From Archegozetes longisetosus (lineage: Eukaryota > Arthropoda > Arachnida > Sarcoptiformes > Trhypochthoniidae), in the NCBI GenBank assembly GCA_018873245.2, contig JAEMBT020000004.1, positions 1,146,573 through 1,210,572 of the forward strand: a DNA stretch of 64,000 bases, read 5' to 3'. Below, one piece after another: positions 60,230 through 64,000 of the stretch (position 1 is its first letter; each line of letters begins with the position of its first letter). The notes below the pieces were generated by a model. The model saw nothing but the letters and a program-made list of their open reading frames with translations, was not told where the DNA came from and did not search any database. The translations under genes and the position numbers were made by a program.

Positions 60230-60740
60230 AGAAAAAATACAATAATTTTTAATTGTTGTCTATCAGGACCCCCTTCTGATCCCTCCCTTTTATCAAGAGA
60301 TAATATCCTTTTAAATATCATGCATTCTTAAACGGTGGGTGTTTTAAGTCTCGTTATTGAGGAGAAGGGGGAGGTTTGGGTGGGGGAAAATGCATTAATT
60401 TATAATATTAATTATTACTTATTTTTCTCTCTGTCCTCTTAGTTGTTTGGAGTTAATTATACACCAATTGGGTGGCGATTATTTACATTTTCTTCTATCA
60501 TCATGTATTAACTGGTGTTGAATACCTACTTTTAAATACAAAACAAGTGATACCCCCTTGTTATCTATCTATCTCTTTCATGAACTACAGCTATCTATCT
60601 ATCTTTCATTATCCTCACTCTACGACCTCATCCCCTCCATGTCCCCCGCGCTGACAACCCCCTCATTTGGCCTTTAGAGGTCATCGTTTTGCGCTTTATA
60701 GACCTCTCACTCCCATTTACTAAATATTAGCCAATTATTC
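60230..60740. promoter_or_regulatory. Candidate cis-regulatory block upstream of the second EMX-family gene
   Basis: Much less AT-rich than its surroundings. It has G-rich words (GGAGAAGGGGGAGG, GGGTGGGGG) and C-rich words (CCCCCTTC, TCCCCTCCATGTCCCCC) beside TAATTA and ATTAATTTATAATATTAATT clusters and TTTATGACATT/GATTATTTAC-type words. No coding frame of note. The role is inferred from composition and from its position 1.6-2.2 kb before the start codon. Confidence 0.3.
60564..60610 (+). repeat. (CTAT)n stretches
   Basis: Two short CTATCTATCTATCT runs separated by about 20 bases. Confidence 0.85.
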
Positions 60741-63700
60741 ATTTGCTTTAATTACTTTTTTTCTCTCCTTAAGCTTCATTTTAACTCTAGTTCTGCTGCT
60801 AAGCGTTAGACACGATTTGCCAATTATTAGATATCTTTTATTGGAAGATGTTTTTTCGCTTAAGTTTTTAAATTAATAGGAGTTTTTGTTGTTTTTTCTG
60901 CCTTCTTGTTGAGAAGTTGTGTTTGTTTTTGCAGTTTTCCTACTATTATAGGTCTTATTTATTTATGTTGTTAATTATGTAATTGAACGATGAGCTCGAG
61001 GAAAGTCAACTTAGAAGATTATTCATTGGAACAAATACTCGAATTCATTTGATAGGAACAAATGATATATTATTAAGTTTTGAAAGTTTCTTTTGAGAAA
61101 ATTCCTTGAAAATAATTATCTTTGCTTTGATTTAAATTTATCTAGTCTTAAATTATTTCGTTAAAAATTTTAAACAAATAGATTTTAAAGCGGAATTGAA
61201 TTTATGTTTCATTTGCTTTCATTGAGTCTTATGGTTTCATTTTTTCAGTCAGTAATTAATTGCTTTAATCCAATTTTTAGACCATTGGTTTGCCATTTAC
61301 GTTCAAATTACCTTTCTCTATTCAATAAAATCAATGAAAAAATTTATATATTCACTGAGTACAATCAAAGATTGATATTACATAACAGGATTTAATTTAA
61401 AAGTGAAGGCTTAAATGAATTTTGGTATAATTTATCAATTGATTAATCACGGCTGAAAAATTCACATATTTTACACTTATTTATGATCGAAAGAAATGTT
61501 CGAATTATTTTTCACAAGGAGTTTCTCAAGCAAAACATAAGATTAAGATTGAAAGCTACTTTAATTTACAAAATTTTGGCCTCATTTTGAAAATCAGTGA
61601 TTAAGTGCTTAACTCCCAATCATTTATCGAAAAACTTCAAATCCAAGGCAAAAGTTGTGAATAGATCAAAGTATCTTTTTGAAAAAGTCCAATTGATTCT
61701 CGTATCAAACACATTTTACTCATTTTAAACCCAATTGTTTTGAAACGGTAAAAACTCTTTTTCAATTACTCATTCAATGGGATAAAGTGCTAATTCTTAA
61801 TGAAACAATTTTTCTCAACACAATAAAATTATAGAACAATGTAATTATGCGCTGTTAGAAAAAAATTCTCTTAAAAAATCTAATCTGCAGTCAATCATAA
61901 AGTGAAAAATTAGTTTTTAATACAAGGCTTATGAAGGGCTGAATAGTTCGCCTTAACTGTCAAATTATAATTTTATATTATCTAAGCTTTTATTAAACTC
62001 TAAAACGTATGCATAAGAAAATAAAATAAATTCTTTTCTGACAACTATGTCCTCAAATAAGGCATTAAATAAGATAATAATAACAATAATAAGTTTTACT
62101 AACAATATATATAATAATATGAATGATAGCCATAACTAATTTGGACACAAACTCATGAAGAGATTGACAATGAGAGTGCGCTTTCAATAGAAAACAATAG
62201 GGTCTAAGATCTAATGTATTGTTAATAAGTATTTATTATATCATATTTAAGACTAGTTCTCAAAATATAGCGAAAAAAATTCCGACATCAAAACTGTTGC
62301 CAACAATTATGCTCTTCTGTTACGGTTATCTCGAATGCCAATTCGCGGATCATTAGTGCTTATCAACTGTTATTTTGAAAGTTTGACTTAAGAATTGTTT
62401 AGTATAAGTTCAAAGAATTCTCTTTGTTAATGATATGTGAGTTAGCTATCCATCCGTTTTATTTTTGATGACCGTTTAGGTATAAGGCGTTGGTATTTAG
62501 TAATTAATCATTAGTTCCTTTCTATTCATTCAATTTTTTTCTTCCACTTGCTATCTATCTGTTCGTCGTGTAGAGGATTCAATGTGATGTTAAGCTATTA
62601 TAGGCGTTGCTCTTAAATGTAAAGCTATTTTTTTAAGGTTTTTCATGCTCGAAATGTCGAAATCGTAAATGTAATATTAGTACATTTTATTTAGAAATTA
62701 TTTGATACAATTTTGAAACTTCTTATTCATATTTCTTTACTGATAATTACTTTTCTAATAAAAATGTGTTAAATATTTGTAATTCGTACGTTCGAATTAT
62801 ATTCAATTAAAGAGAAATCAAGATAAGTAAGCAACACTCTTAATTTAAATAATATTCAGACAGCCTTCAACTTCGAAGATCTCAGTTTTTTCTAGTTTAG
62901 AGGCAACTGAAAAATAATTATCTGATTTCGAATGTACTTAGATTTCTATTTAAACGCTTTGTCAAATGCAGACTAAATTGATTGAGATGTTTGGAACGTG
63001 AACAACAGGATTTCGGTATTTCGAACAATTTCTGAAATTTATGAAAAGATTGAGGATCTGTTTCCAAGTTCTTTGGTTTATAAGAGATGGTCGAATAGGG
63101 TGGTGTTATAAGTTATCTTCACTGTTTACATAACATGATGGATAAATTGCTTTTCTCTTCTCTCAGGCTTATAATGAACTAAAACCATAATAAATAACAA
63201 TTAATTGTGTGATAAACTGTTTGTTATGTTTTGTACTTCAAAATAAAGGAAATATACAACAGAATAATCACAATCAGTCAGACGGTAATTGATTGTTTAG
63301 ACCTATTCTCAACTTGAGATCATTTTAACATGTTGAACGAGTCATATTTGTTGAGTAATTAGTTGTTAAAAAGCTTTCTCAGAGTTCTTTTTCTATTTGT
63401 ATAAGAAATGAATACAAGTTTTGTTAAGCTTAAGGCCTTCATTCTGAGACAATTATTAATTATTGAGCTCATTATCAACTTTTTTCTCTATCGAAACACG
63501 ATATTTTATATAAAACTGATAATAACTACTATAACTGATTTGTTAAGTGTTATCAATTTTATCGCTTTTGTTCACTCTTCCATTGATTATCTGATCTCAT
63601 TTTGAGTCGATGTTAAGAATATGAAGACAAGTTGTATAGATTTTCAGTTAAGTAAATTATAAGAAAATAATGCATTTTTGATAAGCTAATGTTTAGATAA

Positions 63701-64000
63701 ATAATATTTTCATATCATTAAATTTTCTAAATTTAAATACGAGTGAATGATAGTTTATAATGAAAAGTTCTTATTAATTTGGAGCAATCACTGAAAGAAC
63801 TTAATATCCACTCATCTCTCAAATTTTTATGAATAAAAATTTTGTTGTTTTAGAAGTAAATTACATATTGTGTAGAGTTTTTGATTAATTTTATGTTTAA
63901 TTAGAACGCATTACTCTTTGGAGAATACGAGAAGAGTTCAAAATTTTTGAATAATTTAACCCAAAATTAATTTAAATATCAATTAAGTCCTAATTTCATG

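Larger units (their letters stand above)
58589..64000. other. Upstream flank of the second EMX-family gene
   Basis: 5.4 kb without a coding region. 58589 to about 58860 is probably 5' UTR. 60230-60740 is unusually GC-rich for this window, with G-runs next to TAATTA-type words and a (CTAT)n stretch at 60564-60610. The remainder is plain AT-rich sequence in which nothing was recognised. Confidence 0.5.

Noticed and set aside
1..64000. CRISPR array, operon, integron or phage-like structure
   Set aside because: No spaced identical repeats, no dense coding and clear spliced genes: the window is eukaryotic nuclear DNA.

Overview
This is nuclear DNA from an AT-rich invertebrate, most likely an arthropod. 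The genes have introns of several kilobases, and the intergenic DNA carries Tc1/mariner-, hAT- and pogo-like element relics and long (CT)n microsatellites. Two weak relics, one ZAD-type zinc-finger domain and one gustatory-receptor-like fragment, also fit an arthropod. There is no operon structure and no sign of a bacterial, plasmid or phage sequence. The species cannot be fixed from this window.

The only intact genes are two EMX-family (empty spiracles/E5) homeobox genes, in tandem on the minus strand and 28.6 kb apart. The upstream copy (58588 to 56588) has two exons and encodes 366 residues. The downstream copy (28003 to 15448) has three exons and encodes 290 residues; its last exon is a 162-base piece that carries homeodomain positions 45-60 and an acidic tail. 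All splice junctions agree in phase. Both copies share a Met-Met-Pro start, an N-terminal Phe-Ser-Ile-Asp eh1-like motif, a phase-1 intron at an Arg-Phe-x-Gly site before the homeodomain, a full EMX homeodomain and an acidic C-terminal region. They differ in the homeodomain intron (kept downstream, absent upstream) and in the Tyr-Pro-Trp hexapeptide (kept upstream, Tyr-Pro-Leu downstream).

Layout: 1-8050 is a dense block of mobile-element relics (a tandem-repeat foldback, two hAT-type elements with exact 8-bp target duplications, a TA-flanked foldback, inverted fragments of a Tc1/mariner-like transposase, and a decayed SWIM-zinc-finger transposon gene). 8051-15447 is the AT-rich 3' flank of the first homeobox gene. 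15448-28003 is that gene. 28004-56587 is a gene-poor region that probably holds regulatory DNA, with relics near 42-43.3 kb and 46.1 kb. 56588-58588 is the second homeobox gene. 58589-64000 is its upstream flank, with one unusually GC-rich, homeodomain-site-rich block near 60.2-60.7 kb.

The two genes probably encode transcription factors of head, brain and segmental patterning, as in other bilaterians. Their clustering suggests shared regulatory elements. The interest of the window lies in the structural divergence of the pair, the strand-biased (CT)n tracts around them and the nested transposon remains.
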